From: Isoetes taiwanensis
Taxonomy: Eukaryota; Streptophyta; Lycopodiopsida; Isoetales; Isoetaceae
Direction: 5' to 3'
Assembly (NCBI GenBank): GCA_021234155.1
Contig: JAJEKV010000008.1
Span: 9,326,445-9,390,444 of the forward strand
DNA length: 64,000 bases
Below, in pieces: positions 34,887 through 46,464 of the stretch. Position 1 is the first letter of the stretch; each line of letters begins with the position of its first letter. The notes below the pieces were generated by a model. The model ran no database searches, had not been told where the DNA came from, and saw only the letters and a program-made list of their open reading frames with translations. The position numbers and the translations under genes are program-made.

Positions 34887-37643
34887 ATGGCGAAGAAACG
34901 AGTGCATATTTCCGAAGGGGACGTTGCACTTCTGCTTAAAAGGTCAGTCGCTTTTCCCCTTATTGTTTCCGAACCAGGGGCTGCCGCATTTTGTCCTAGT
35001 TGAAATGCTTATCCATTTTGATTATGCCGTGTACCCAAACTAAGCAGCTTTTCGATAACCTCTACTGGAGCCCAATCATGTTTAACACTCGCAAATCGCA
35101 TGTATGTCTGAAGATGCAGGAACTTAAACGACCCACAAGAAAAGATGCAGCTTATACAAGGACTCGCCAAAGGCTAAGCACATGTTGCAGCAAAGATACC
35201 TTAGATAATTTGGTTTAAGCAGTCTTTTCCCCGAGCCTTCACTGCTAACGAAAAGGAACTTAATTCCCTTTCAAGATGATTCAGGTGGTCTCAAGGATAC
35301 CCCTAGGTGCCTGGCTGTGAAGTCTGCCAAAGCGGCGGTATAAAAAAGTTGACATGCACAGTTGATTGACGGATTACAACCACCTAGATACAATCATACA
35401 TGGGAGGCTTGAATTGAAAGCCATTTATGATAAAGAATAGCTGTGTGATCAAGCCTTTCTTCTTTCATAGACACCCTTCTTTAGGACAATATTTTGTAAA
35501 GGCAAATTGCGCATTGTTCCAACCGTCAAAGGAATGGCAGAAGCATCAACTATAGATTGAAAAATCCTTATTGTGAACATGTATTCTGTGAACATCGTTC
35601 TAGAATTTATTCTGAACATGTACTGACATGCAACGCCAATGCACTTGCAGGTATAATTTAAATACTCTCTTAACAGTTCTGGAGGAAATATCAAGACATC
35701 AATCTCAAAGATTTAATTGGGATGTTCTTGCTCGGACTTCTAAGAGCGGTATTAAGAGCCCAAGGGAATTTCAAGCTTTATGGCGGCACCTTGCTTATCG
35801 TCATGAACTGTGTGAGAATGTTGGAGAAGATGCACGACCTTTGGTTGACTTTTTATTCCTTCTTGCTTCCCTTTTACGAGGCTAGCGTTCTGCATGCTAA
35901 TAATGTGATGAATATTTCAGGATGACGAGAGTGATTTGGAGGTCGAACTTGAGCCCTTCCCTGCCATAAGTGCAGAATATTCAGCAGAGGTGGCAGATTA
36001 TGTGAAGGTAGCATAGAAAAATACATGTCACTTTTGTTAATGCTGGACTTGATTCCTTGATTGCAATCTTTAATTCTGACTTGCAGGAATTGAGTTCATC
36101 AAAAACAGCATTGTTAAGGAAACATGTCAATGATGCTAACTGGGATAGCAATGGCCAGAATGTAGGGAGCACACACATTACATCAGGCTCCGGCACAAAA
36201 GCACTACCCCAGGATCTGGCTTTTGATTCCCTACATAAAGGCAGTGCAGTAAGTCAGTCAGAAAGGAAAAAAAGAAAGCTTTGGACACCAGAAGAGGACC
36301 AGGAGCTTATCACTGCCATTGAAAAGTTTGGAGAGGGAAATTGGGCAAACATTGTGAGAATAGCCTTCAAGCATGATCGAACTGCATCACAGTTATCACA
36401 GGTGCATTTCAATTCCAGGATATTCTGAACCTTCAAGATAGTGTTCTTTTTTTACCTCAGCTTTGCATTTTATTTTATGGTTGTAGAGGTGGTCATTAAT
36501 TAGAAAACGGAGGGAAGGCACTGGAGGAGGAAGTCTGACTCCTTCATCCAAGCCTCCTGGACCGGGTGTTTCAAATGGTTCTGTTATTGATACCCAGCAA
36601 TCAAAAGGTAATGAGAATGAGAAGTTTTGGGAATTTTCATAGGATATGTCTAATCATCAAGGGTGTTGCCTAAACTTATAGGCATTTTGGCTTCAAAAGT
36701 GGGAATTCAGAAAAGGGTGCAGCCAGGTCCCCGAATCTCCCCTCTTCCATCACAGGTCAAACAGGTGGGAACCAAAACAGCAACAACATCAGGCAGTTGG
36801 CTTGGTTCTCCAAATGCAGGTGTAACTACTGCAAGTGATACACAAGCCCCATGCCCAACAACTTCGGTGCCAGCTAAACATAGTACCTCGTTGCCACGTA
36901 ATACTTCAGTCCCTGCAGGTGGAAGAGGATGTACAAAACATAATTTAGGACCGGACCCCATGGTTCAAGCTGCAGCTGTAGCAGCTGGTGCTCGAATTGC
37001 TCCTGCTTCTGCAGCTGCATCTTTACTAAAAGCTACTCAATCAGGAAATGTGGTGCATATTGGACCTGATGGCGTACCGTTACCAAAAACAACAGCAGTA
37101 TCCACAATTGGTACTCCCAGCTCTGCAAGGCATAGTTCAAGCACAGCAGGTTCAAGAGCATCTCCTGCAGTTGTACATTACATACGAACTGGGTCAGTTG
37201 TTGCTCCTGCCATGATTTCCGCAGGTGGACAAAGGCCAGGTCAGCCAAAGACTTCGTCTGGAAAGGCATCCACTAAGGCAAATGTTATAACGAAGAATAC
37301 AGCTCTCCCTTGCTTGGCTGTGAAGGCTGGATCAAGAGCCCATGGCACTGCAAAAGTTTCCAACCCAGTATCTGAATCATCAACTCCTACTGATGTTATT
37401 GATCCACTGTTTTCATCAGAAAGGTCATCAGAAACCAAACTTAACGTCCTGCCATGTAGTTTAGCCCGTGAATGTGATGGCATGGAAGACCTGTTTAAAT
37501 CAGGGGCAGGGGATACATTAGGCCAATCTTCTTTGCCGCCAGCATATACTGGCACCGTTACATTGTCATGCTCCTTTTCTGAAGCAGTATGTCAAGAAAA
37601 TTTCAGATCTACATCACCTCCAGAATTTAGTTCAGAAGGATAG
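34887..37643 (+). CDS. DRMY1-like: DRMY1-like single-MYB/SANT protein
   Basis: Six exons keep one frame with GT-AG borders: 34887-34942, 35651-35843, 35921-36007, 36087-36401, 36487-36607 and 36682-37643, giving 577 residues. The N-terminus starts MAKKRVHISEGDVALLLKR. It continues with FNWDVLARTSKSGI, LWRHLAYRHEL and the acidic DDESDLEVELEPFPA, all diagnostic of the Arabidopsis DRMY1/DP1 pair (At1g58220, At1g09710, named from memory). A single MYB/SANT repeat occupies about residues 177-226, with its spaced tryptophans (RKLWTPEEDQELITAIEKF, GNWANIV, RWSLIRKRR), and is split by intron 4. The long last exon is Ser/Thr/Ala/Gly-rich and holds DPMVQAAAVAAGARIAPASA. In Arabidopsis DRMY1 supports normal protein synthesis and robust timing of organ initiation. 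The same role here is an inference. No defects are seen. It is convergent with the FHA gene. Confidence 0.92.
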
Positions 37644-38325
37644 GCAGACATCATTTTTCCATCCGTTATGGTTCATCATGCAAGCATACGAAATAATGAT
37701 GGCCTACTTCCACTGGCCACGAAGTAGTTAATCTTGATTCTTGTGAAGGGCTACTGGCTCAAAATGAGTTTTTGAATCTAATAAGTGTCCATGAATTCAA
37801 TACGCCAAGGAAAAATCTGAATATAAGCAGACTCTAAGTAGGGTCGATTATGAACAGCAGTTGCAATCCGGCTCCCAGCAGCGATGTTATATATCCGGTT
37901 GGCTTTGCTCGTTTATGTCCCATTGCATCTTAATGCCAGCACACAGTTTTATGCGCATGAGCACATTCTAAATCCAATCGAGCATTTTAAACAAATGTTT
38001 TAAAGCTATTAGTTCAGCATTTATATCCGTACTCTACCATCGTACAATTTTATACGCACGAGCGCATTCCAATTCCAGTCTACAAGCATTTTAAGCATTT
38101 ATGTATTCCTTGATCAATAATTTGCACATTGTTATCCTATTACTTTTCATTATCAAACTATAGCACTATTATTATCACATAATTACCAACGTTCCCTCTA
38201 ACTGAACTTGGATATTTAACGTATAGGTGTATTATATTACCTTTTAACTTTGAGATTGAAAAGTGCATCAATCTACAAATATTCTACAACTGTACATATT
38301 GAATGCCAGGTCAAGGTGACCCAGG
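37644..38325. other. Convergent intergenic space between MYB and FHA genes
   Basis: These 682 bp separate two stop codons that face each other. The stretch must contain both 3' UTRs and is AT-rich with several aataa-like signals on each strand. No further frame or repeat is seen. Confidence 0.6.
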
Positions 38326-41300
38326 CTAAGAACTCATCTCATCACGATTATCTACGTTATCATTTCTGTTGCACTCCTCTTCCGTGAAATCATCAGAGTC
38401 GGATGCATCCTCGGTGCCTGTTGGTTGGGGGGCAACAATATTAAGCATTTCATGCAACACCTGCCTTTCACTACTAAAGGGCCGAAGTCCAGGAGAGTTC
38501 TGACTCTCTAAAGTATTTGGCAAGTCTCCTGCATCTTCTCTAGTAGGGCTTTGACTTGCTCGTACTCTTTGACTATCACTAGTTGCGACTACACTTGCGA
38601 TAATTTCAACTTGATTCACCTCTAGCTTGTCAACAACCCTTGCATTGTTGCCCTCATCACTATGTGATGAATCACTATTACCATGCTCAGATGCTGGCGT
38701 GCTTATTGCCCAACTTCCAGCAACTTCTGAAGCTAATAGGTCAGCTGTACACATGCTTCTTACTTGTCGTCTGCTACTTGAGTCAGCACCACGAATCCGA
38801 GATGTTCTCCTTGAATTGCTTCTCTGGCTATCCTTTTCAGAATGGTGGGATACGCCATCGTGGGATCTAGTCCCTGGGAGGTCATTTTGGCTCTGAAAGG
38901 CAGGCGTACCAGGAGACCGGGCTTCAGCATACTGATAGTCTTGCCCTACCGGTACTGTAAAAGGTACCACTGGGGTCTGCCATTCTTCATCTTCATCCAG
39001 CATCATAGTCTCCCCACCCAGGGGAGCATTTTGAAATCTGTCTCTAGGCATCTCTTGCTCCGTATCTTCAACCACCGTATCTACATTATGATATTCTGCT
39101 GTATTGCGGTCAGATCCTACCGAACTGGAAGCATTTCTAGCTGAGGTGCTTTCCTTTGGTCTTTCAGCATCTAGTATCTGTGTAGCACCCACATCATTCA
39201 CAACCACTGAAAGAACCTGTTTGCCCCCAAGGCTAAGCTCGTCAACTCTAAGAATACTTGTACAATCACCAGCAGTAGCATCAACTGTATCAGCGGTAGG
39301 TATTACTGTCTTTTCATCCTCTGTCTCACAATCCATTTCATCCTGCGTATCACCCTCTATCTTAGATCTTGCGGAGGTTCCTTTATCACTATTAGTGACA
39401 TTGTCTCCTTGTCCACCTCTTTTTATCTCCTTTCCCTTACCGTGATGTTGACTGCATTCCCCAAGAAGCTTCTCACTTCCTTTATCAGAAGTTATGCTCT
39501 TTGATTCATCATCGCTTTGATAGTTAGTAGCATTTGGATGATCATCACTATCACCATCTTCTAATGTTTTAAGCATTGCTTTCAACTGCTCCTCTTGCTG
39601 CTTCTGCAAAAGTGCAATTTGTTCAGCAGTGGAGTGGAATGCACGCAGTTGTGTTTCCCTGATACAAGACATAAACAATTAGAACAACAATAGGGAGAGG
39701 ACCTTAACAATTCATGGACATTACCTCAGCACAAGCCGTTCTCGAGCACCTGCCAGCCTTTGCTTTTCCAACTTGAGATTGTTAATGGCCGTTTCCATTT
39801 CCACCTGCAAATCCAATACTTTGTTTCCAGCGACTTCTCTTGCTGCCTGGATAAATAGACAATTGACATCATCCAGCATATTATACTAATTCAAAAAACA
39901 CTAGTTAATTGGAAATACACAAGTGACTTGGAACTGACTCCATTACCTTCTCGCCATCCAGTTCTCTAAATGCTTGGTGTAGCTGCTCTTCTGCATTGAG
40001 TATCCTCTGCTCATGAAGACAAAATGTGTTTCAGAAAATTTGTTGGACACAACAACGTTTTCACATTGTTGTCCTCTCATGAACCCTCCAATCTAAAGAC
40101 AACATAAAGTGAACTCTACGGCTAATAGCTAGTTCATTTGCGTGAAAAGTGGACCAAAATATTCAGCTTACAAAAAAAGCTAAACCAACCTCTTTCAATG
40201 CTCCTGATGTGTTCTTTTCTTCGCTTAACTGGATTTCTAATCCTCTAACAATATTCTCCACCTTCATTCGAACCTCCCTCTCCTCTTCCTACAAAGAAAT
40301 GCATTTAATCAAAAGAAATTAGCTTCAATAATAAATCCTCAAAAGGGATCTGCAGCAGTTACCAATTTTGCACGTAAACTGTCGACGAGCATGCTTTTCT
40401 CCTTGTCAGCGTCCTGGAAATAGAGAACTTAATAAGTCCTGGAAAGACATTGTTTGTCACTTCAGAAGGACGGGAGACTCGCCTGGAGCGCGTTGACCAC
40501 ATCAAGATGCTGTTTCTGTTGGCGGGCAGCAGCTTCAGATAGACGCTTGAGTTCTTCAGCTGCTTCTGCACGCAGCCTTTCTATAGCTGTTTTATGTACA
40601 CTCTCTGCCTCTTCCTGTTCTCGCCTCCATTGAATGCGTTTTTCTTCTAGCTGCTTTTCAAGGTCACTAATAGTGCCTTTATGACTGCATGACAAGCATA
40701 CTCTTACCATCATTCTCCATTATAATATATCAGATTTCTTCGCCAAAAAACATGAGACGCAGCTTACAAAGCAGTCTGTTGCCTAAAAATTAAGTACAAC
40801 TACACAGGCATAATGGTAGCATCACAACATGTTGACAGACTTCTCATAAGTAGATGCTGAAAAATACCAGCATCAGGTAGGCTGTGAACGTTAAAGGCAG
40901 AAAGATGCTGATACACATGGGATATTCAAGGTTACCTTTGTATAGTCTCCTCTGCTTCTACACGTGATTGTGCGGCAGCAGATAGCCGTTGATTAAGGTC
41001 TTCAATCAGATTCTGCTGCTGAGCAGACTTTGCCAAGCACTCATCTAGCTCCATTCCTTTCTTAGAGATTCCTAAACGAAGGTCGTCAATTTGGCTTGTA
41101 AACGCCGCAGTTAATGATGATCTAGCTTCTTTCATGTCCTAAATAGCAACGAAATACATTAACAGACTTCATACAACCAAAGTCAAGCTAACTATAGCAG
41201 AAAGAGTACTACAAACTCACGTACCTGTTCATGCCGAACCTCAACAGCACGAAATTCTCCACGCATTTTTTCTATAGTCAGCAAATGCTCCTCTAACTGC

Positions 41301-42845
41301 TGGCGAAGCTCCTGTTATGTTAAAACTTCGGTCAATTTCGAAAAGAATTGCCAACCTTAGAAGCAGTTTTGCACATTCAAACTAATCATTGGAAAACTAG
41401 AAGCATACATTCTCCACACAAGTGGGAAAAACAGCATCCGTCATCACCTCATTTGCTTTCTGCAACCGCCTGACATCGCCCAGAGAAACAGGCCCATCGG
41501 GTCCACCAGTTCCTAGTCCCCTCATTCGTTTATTCTCTCCAACAATCAAGTCCTCATTAACATCATCTTCTGAATCCATTTTTTTAACACGAAAAGATCA
41601 CTGTGCCAATTTTAGTTCCAAAACTACCTCCTCTAAGGCCCAAAAAGGCATAATGTAGATTCTTAAATATCTTCATAAGTGAAGGCATAGAGTATCATAC
41701 CTACAGGTGATCCTTTCCTCTTATGCTGCAGCATTTCATGTGGTTGGGATCCATTTGAGCTTTTACTTGCAGGCACTTCTCTATATACAAAAGCAAAGGC
41801 ATTCTCTGGAGGTAACAAAAGATCTCTTAAAAGTTAACAATAACTTTTTGTGCATACAACTACCAGTCTATATGCATACTACTACCTATACAAACTAATC
41901 ATACACAAACATGCACATAAGATGCCATTGACACACAAAAGAAAAGGATTCAAAACCTGAACAAACAACTACCTTGAACCTATTCGGTATTGCTCAAACG
42001 CTACAACGTCATATAATATTACTAAATTGTGTTTCATGCCAAGAACCCGACCTTGTTCAAGCGCAGCAACTAATGAGATGATATCTCCATGCTGTATTTG
42101 CAATGCAGGGCTGTCTTTACGGAGTCTTTGATGATTGACATACGTCCCATTTGAGCTATACGAGTTAACCAGGAAACAATTAAGTAATAGAATCTACGAA
42201 TTTGTAAAGCTCTGATGACTGTACCTTGAATCCTTGACAGTAATTATAAATCGTTCCCCTGGCCCAAGTAGACTGCTTGCTGCAGTTTTGGTTGTTCCAT
42301 CTGCTGCTATAATCCGGCGAGAAATCTTGCAATGACGGCCACTCACACTGGGAGAATCAAAGAGGCAGCTTGCCTCCTTAACTGTGCGACCCAGTATATG
42401 GTCCACATGGTGAAGCATTATATGAGATCCCTGTCAAATATTTCATTTTTAAGAGGCCACAGAGAAAGCTTCTATTTAACAATAGTCCATACATTCTAAA
42501 CCACATTATTGTCACAACTGTAAATCAAATGCTGGCAATCTTAGAGTGAATTGAAATTCAAAAAAGAACATTTACCTGGGGCCGTTTACGAGCCTTGTCT
42601 GAGATAGCAGTAAGCACGCCCCAGACATCCGTTCTAGATACTTGAACAGGTTGAGCGGCCATTTTTGCAGCTAAAGCTCGTAGGTCTGATCCAGGAGAAA
42701 GGGAAGGGGGCAGCGAAGGTGTGTGAGGAGGAGGGTGAGGAGGTGCCATAGCCCCGCTTTTCTGGGTTCCTCCGGTAGGGCTGGGTTGGACCTCCATCTC
42801 TATCCTCCTGCCTAGGTTTTTCCTTTTTTTTCTCGTCCCCCACAT
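38326..42845 (-). CDS. FHA-domain protein with coiled coil and acidic Ser-rich tail
   Basis: Thirteen exons on the minus strand keep one frame: 42845-42576, 42430-42225, 42155-41973, 41780-41701, 41569-41448, 41311-41225, 41138-40936, 40684-40483, 40413-40363, 40288-40190, 40006-39947, 39846-39725 and 39658-38326. The first Met at 42845 gives 1005 residues. An internal Met at 42797 (MEVQPSPTGGTQ) gives 989 and looks equally good. A Pro-rich N-terminus is followed by an FHA domain (about residues 75-165 from the second Met) with HILGRT, SGRHCKI and SNGTYVN, the residues that hold phosphothreonine. Residues about 270-560 are coiled coil. The last exon encodes 444 residues rich in Ser, Asp and Glu. 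Intron 8 uses a GC donor. Exon 5 must start at 41569, because an earlier acceptor would admit a TGA. The role is unknown, and phosphopeptide-dependent scaffolding is inferred. Confidence 0.9.
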
Positions 42846-42926
42846 CGTCTAAAGTGAATTCGTCTAAAGTGAATGACAAGTTCCCCGCCTTTGCAGCCTA
42901 GCTGTTGAAATAAAAATTTGCCGATA

Positions 42927-43670
42927 TAAAAAAAAGGGAAAAACTACGAAATACCCCTAACTTTATGAGAAATTCACAGTTTACCCCTAACTTTTCAAAA
43001 ATTCACGAAATGCCCTTATGCACCGTATTTGTCCAAAAGGGTATACGCCTCTTGTATTTCGTCCAATCTGTAACAGCACGTCAATTGGCGGGACTAAATT
43101 GGCGGTGGAGCTCCGCCGGAATGGAGTCCGATTGCTCTGGAGTGGAGTCCGATTGCTCTGGAGTGGAGTTCTGATTGTGCATGCCCTAAACCGGTATGTT
43201 CTTTGTGAATTTGGAGTCCGGTAGAAATTCGTTAGGCATAGAAATTTAGAGATAGGCATAAATTCGTTATAAATTCTTGCCTCAATCAGTAAGCGGTATG
43301 TTCTTGCTTGTCTGCCACATTTTTATCTGCTTCTTCAGCTTTTGATGTACAGATTGTGAGCAAATTCTGCAGCTCTATCAGATTTTTGTCATTTTCCTTC
43401 AGTGCACATTCTAGTTCTGCAACTCTCCATCAATTTCTTCTTTTGTTCAGAATTGTCATACGTTGAGCAAGGGCTTTTAGTCAAATATTACAAAAGTTAG
43501 GGGTATTTTATGAAATAAAACAAAAGTTAAGGGCATTTTATGAAAACATAAGAAATACAAATACATGTATAGGCTTTTTAGGGGCATTTCGTGAATTTTT
43601 GAAAAGTTAGGGGTAAACTGTGAATTTCGCATAAAGTTAGGGGTATTTTGTAGTTTTTCCCTAAAAAAAA
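42927..43670. mobile_element. Mutator-type MITE with about 81-bp terminal inverted repeats
   Basis: The termini 42936-43017 and 43580-43661 are inverted copies starting gggaaaaacta, about 81 bp long with three differences. Both carry 'tacccctaacttt' and 'cagtttacccctaacttttc'. The 9-bp sequence taaaaaaaa flanks both sides (42927-42935 and 43662-43670), the target-duplication length of Mutator elements, although an A-run makes it weak evidence. The 726-bp element encodes no transposase and so is non-autonomous. Inside are a 21-bp tandem repeat (unit around 'tccgattgctctggag', from 43126) and further copies of the 'aaaagttaggggtattt' motif. It sits about 90 bp upstream of the first Met of the FHA gene. 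Confidence 0.88.
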
Positions 43671-44929
43671 ACTAGCGGAAATGCAGGGTTGGGGTAAAGA
43701 TTAGGGGGGGGTTAGAATAGCTAGATTCAATAAGCGTATTTTGACATGATTATCACCTCAATCTGATATTGATAAAGCCATTAAGACATAAGCTAAAAGT
43801 TGCTTAGATATAGAGGCGCAATAGGGAAAGAGTGTCAATTTTAGTGCTATGTGATAGGGCCATATGATGGCATTTAGAAGGAATTATGAATTATAATGCT
43901 ATGTGATAGGGCAATATGATGGCATTATTGATCTATGTTACTAAAGATTATCATAATTGACGAGTACACTGAATTGCAAGGTTATCGCGGTTTGTACGTG
44001 TTGTTGGAATGAGGATTGGGGTTGTTTTTTTGGTATGATTAACTAGTGAAGTTTGATGGTGTGCTTCTGCTGTTGTTGGTGCTGTGTGACGAAATGTTAG
44101 GTACGTGGGCTTTATGCAAGTGTTATTTGAAGGTGAGAGAGAGCATATTGACTGTATGTTTAAACGTAGGGAGCTTACGGTTAGCTTAGTTGGTATTTGT
44201 AGAGGTTATGGCAGTTTTGCTAATGAGTTTGTTTGTATATGCATTTTTACTAGTTGTTGGGTGATTTTCGTTTTATTTTATGTGCTTGTGGAATTACAAT
44301 GATTTAGAAGAGGCTTCTATGACGTGTGAAGCATAACGAATGAATCTCGTTTCTCTTTGTCACCTTAATGTGACATTAATACGAGCGTTAAGACACGAAC
44401 TGAAAGGTGCTTAGCACTTAGAAAGTGTGCAAACTACACATATAGATATGTGATAGGGAATGAGTGTGCAATTCCGATTACTTGATATTACTATAGATTG
44501 CTATATTAGCAGTGTTTTGTTTGGCCGGAAGTCTGCTGGCGTGATTGGCGATAAAATCGACAATTGTTTCCTATCCTTTATTCATAACAACATTACGTCC
44601 ACCATTATTGTGCTTCCTTCTATCGTGGAGCTTTAGCTCTTCTGCCCTGTCATGGCATACGCCAATGCAAGTGGGAATGGTCTCGTGAAAATGGTCTTGG
44701 GCCTTTGGATGTCTGTATTCAACCAGTGTTCATTTGACGTACATGTGTTGGAAAGAGTTGTCAATGTGGACCATGATGCCTTTTGTGTCTCCTGTTTGGT
44801 CGTCGGTGAATACCACCTTGTATTTCAGACTAACGAAACAAAAATATTTGAAAGTGTAGTTTTTGGTGTATTCTACCAGACTTTTTTGTTTTTAAATCCG
44901 AAAAATTGCCAAAAATATTTTTAGATGGT
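43671..44929. other. Intergenic stretch, no gene recognised
   Basis: A phrase containing 'gctatgtgatagggc' occurs twice (about 43847 and 43901) with 'atatgatggcatt' after it, a small direct repeat of about 54 bp. The open frames at 44105-44302 and 44652-44924 carry no recognised motif. Confidence 0.5.
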
Positions 44930-45600
44930 CAGATTTTTTTAAGAATGGGCGGATTTTTTGGGGAGGGATCCCCGTATTTTCGATCCATGCCGGTATGTCC
45001 ACATTGCTAATGATTATGGCTCTGTATCCTATGATGACGTAAGGTATTTGGTCGAATGTTGGGTCATCAATCCAGTCGTTCATTTTGTCTTCTGCTGGTG
45101 CATTGGTGTGGACTTGTATCTTGTGCACATGGTTGTTGGGGATATTTTGACCATAGCCATTGTGTTGTATTGTTGAATATCCTCGTGGTGGGTGCATAAT
45201 GTGATGTTACTGTCGATTTTGTGGAGCGCTTCTTCTTTGTTGATGATGTGAGATCCTAGTATTTGTCTGAGCTTGCTTTGGGTCGGTGGCCTTTCTCCAA
45301 TAGTGTTGAGGAAGGTTATGTACTCAGGGTTGGAGGAGTGTCTGATTGATTGTGTCGGGTGGTACTTCTTTGCTTGCATAAAATAGGGGCTGTTTGTGAG
45401 GGTGCACAGCTTGCACGCGACGTTGGCGTCTCGCTTTTGTGCTTTGCATATGGGCGGGAGCTGGGCGTGGTCACCGACGAGGATTATTGCTCATGTTTGC
45501 AAGAGTTCACTTGCTAGTTGCTTCATCACTGCTTCTATTTTTCTGAGTATCATGTTGGATTGGTGAATGTGAACATTGACATCTCTCGATGATGAGAACT
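44930..45600 (-). pseudogene. Pif1-like helicase remnant, probably from a Helitron
   Basis: On the minus strand, SNMILRKIEAVMKQLASELL leads to the Walker B-type motif ILVGDHAQLPPICK. Then come a region with FLNTIGERPPTQSKLRQIL and LHKIDSNITLCTHHEDIQQY, and in another frame KMNDWIDDPTFDQIPYV followed by IIGYRAIIISNVDIP. The order and motifs (GDxxQLPP and LCTHxED) match superfamily 1B Pif1 helicases, which in plants occur as a cellular repair helicase and, in far greater number, inside Helitron rolling-circle transposons. The Walker A part is not visible. At least one stop and one frame change make it non-functional. No Helitron ends (TC...CTRR with hairpin) were confirmed, so the Helitron origin is an inference. 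Confidence 0.75.
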
Positions 45601-46266
45601 TGGAATGCCTGGATCTATTGCTGCCTTATGTCTGTGTGCCGATTTTGTTTGGCATTGTTTTTTACCAGCGTGAGGCAGTAAAGCAAATAACAAAAATTAT
45701 GTGCACTCACCAAACACCTTTGTTGAATTGTGGATAAATTTTATTCTCTATGCATACCATTTGACAAATGTACAACTGTGGTCACTAGATTGGATGAAGC
45801 TTAATTTGTTTTCTTATGCATGTTTTGGCCATCTTCAACTAATATGGTAATAAGATCTAAGACGATATAAATCTTAGCAAACAAAAATCTTGTAACAAAT
45901 AGCATAGTAGTGTCTAGATGCATGGAGAGGTTTGGTTGTTATAGTGCAATGCAAAGTCAAAATATATTTTGAAGGTGCCTACAGATTGAGCTGCAAAATG
46001 CATCTGCCTTCCAAAAGACTTAATCTAAAAAGTAGAACATGTGTCATTGTGGCCATTAAGAGCTTCACATTAAAGAGATCCAAGTGCCACAATATTTACT
46101 ACAATTGAATAAGATAAGCAACAACATATCACATTCAATTGTTTGATATGAACTCTTATGAAATTGGTATTTATATTCGAACAGTAGAATCACAACGTGA
46201 TCTACTCATGAGACTTTAACAGTTGTAATTAGGCTCTATGGCCTTTAAGGTCCTAAAGAGCTAGAT
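45601..46266. other. Intergenic stretch, no gene recognised
   Basis: AT-rich sequence without a supported frame. The end, 'aggctctatggcctttaagg' plus 'tcctaaagagctagatt', leads into a pentamer repeat and may be the 3' end of a short retroelement in plus orientation. Confidence 0.4.
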
Positions 46267-46295
46267 TAATTCAATTCAATTCAATTCAATTCAAC
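46267..46295 (+). repeat. (AATTC)n pentamer tract, about five units
   Basis: Five to six aattc units in a row. The unit length equals that of the LINE tails at 27.1, 31.4 and 33.8 kb, so this may be the tail of a decayed retrocopy. No coding part is attached. Confidence 0.75.
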
Positions 46296-46464
46296 ATTGC
46301 CATATCACATTGGCAACAATAAACTCCCCAAGACCAATAGTAGATATTGAATCTTACCCCAATGCCAACATTGCTTATTGAGCAGTATCAACTTTGTATC
46401 ATAAACGATATGATGAGGGAGGAATAATAAATTGTAAGAGAATGTGAAAAAAGCAATTGTAAGA

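Noticed and set aside
38627-39445. Plus-strand frames of 76-113 codons
   Set aside because: They overlap the last exon of the FHA gene, whose frame is far longer and connects to 12 other exons.
41570-41620. An in-frame TGA in the FHA gene if exon 5 starts at an earlier acceptor
   Set aside because: The acceptor at 41570/41569 keeps the phase, skips the TGA and joins GSPV to EDDVNEDL smoothly, so the gene need not be broken.
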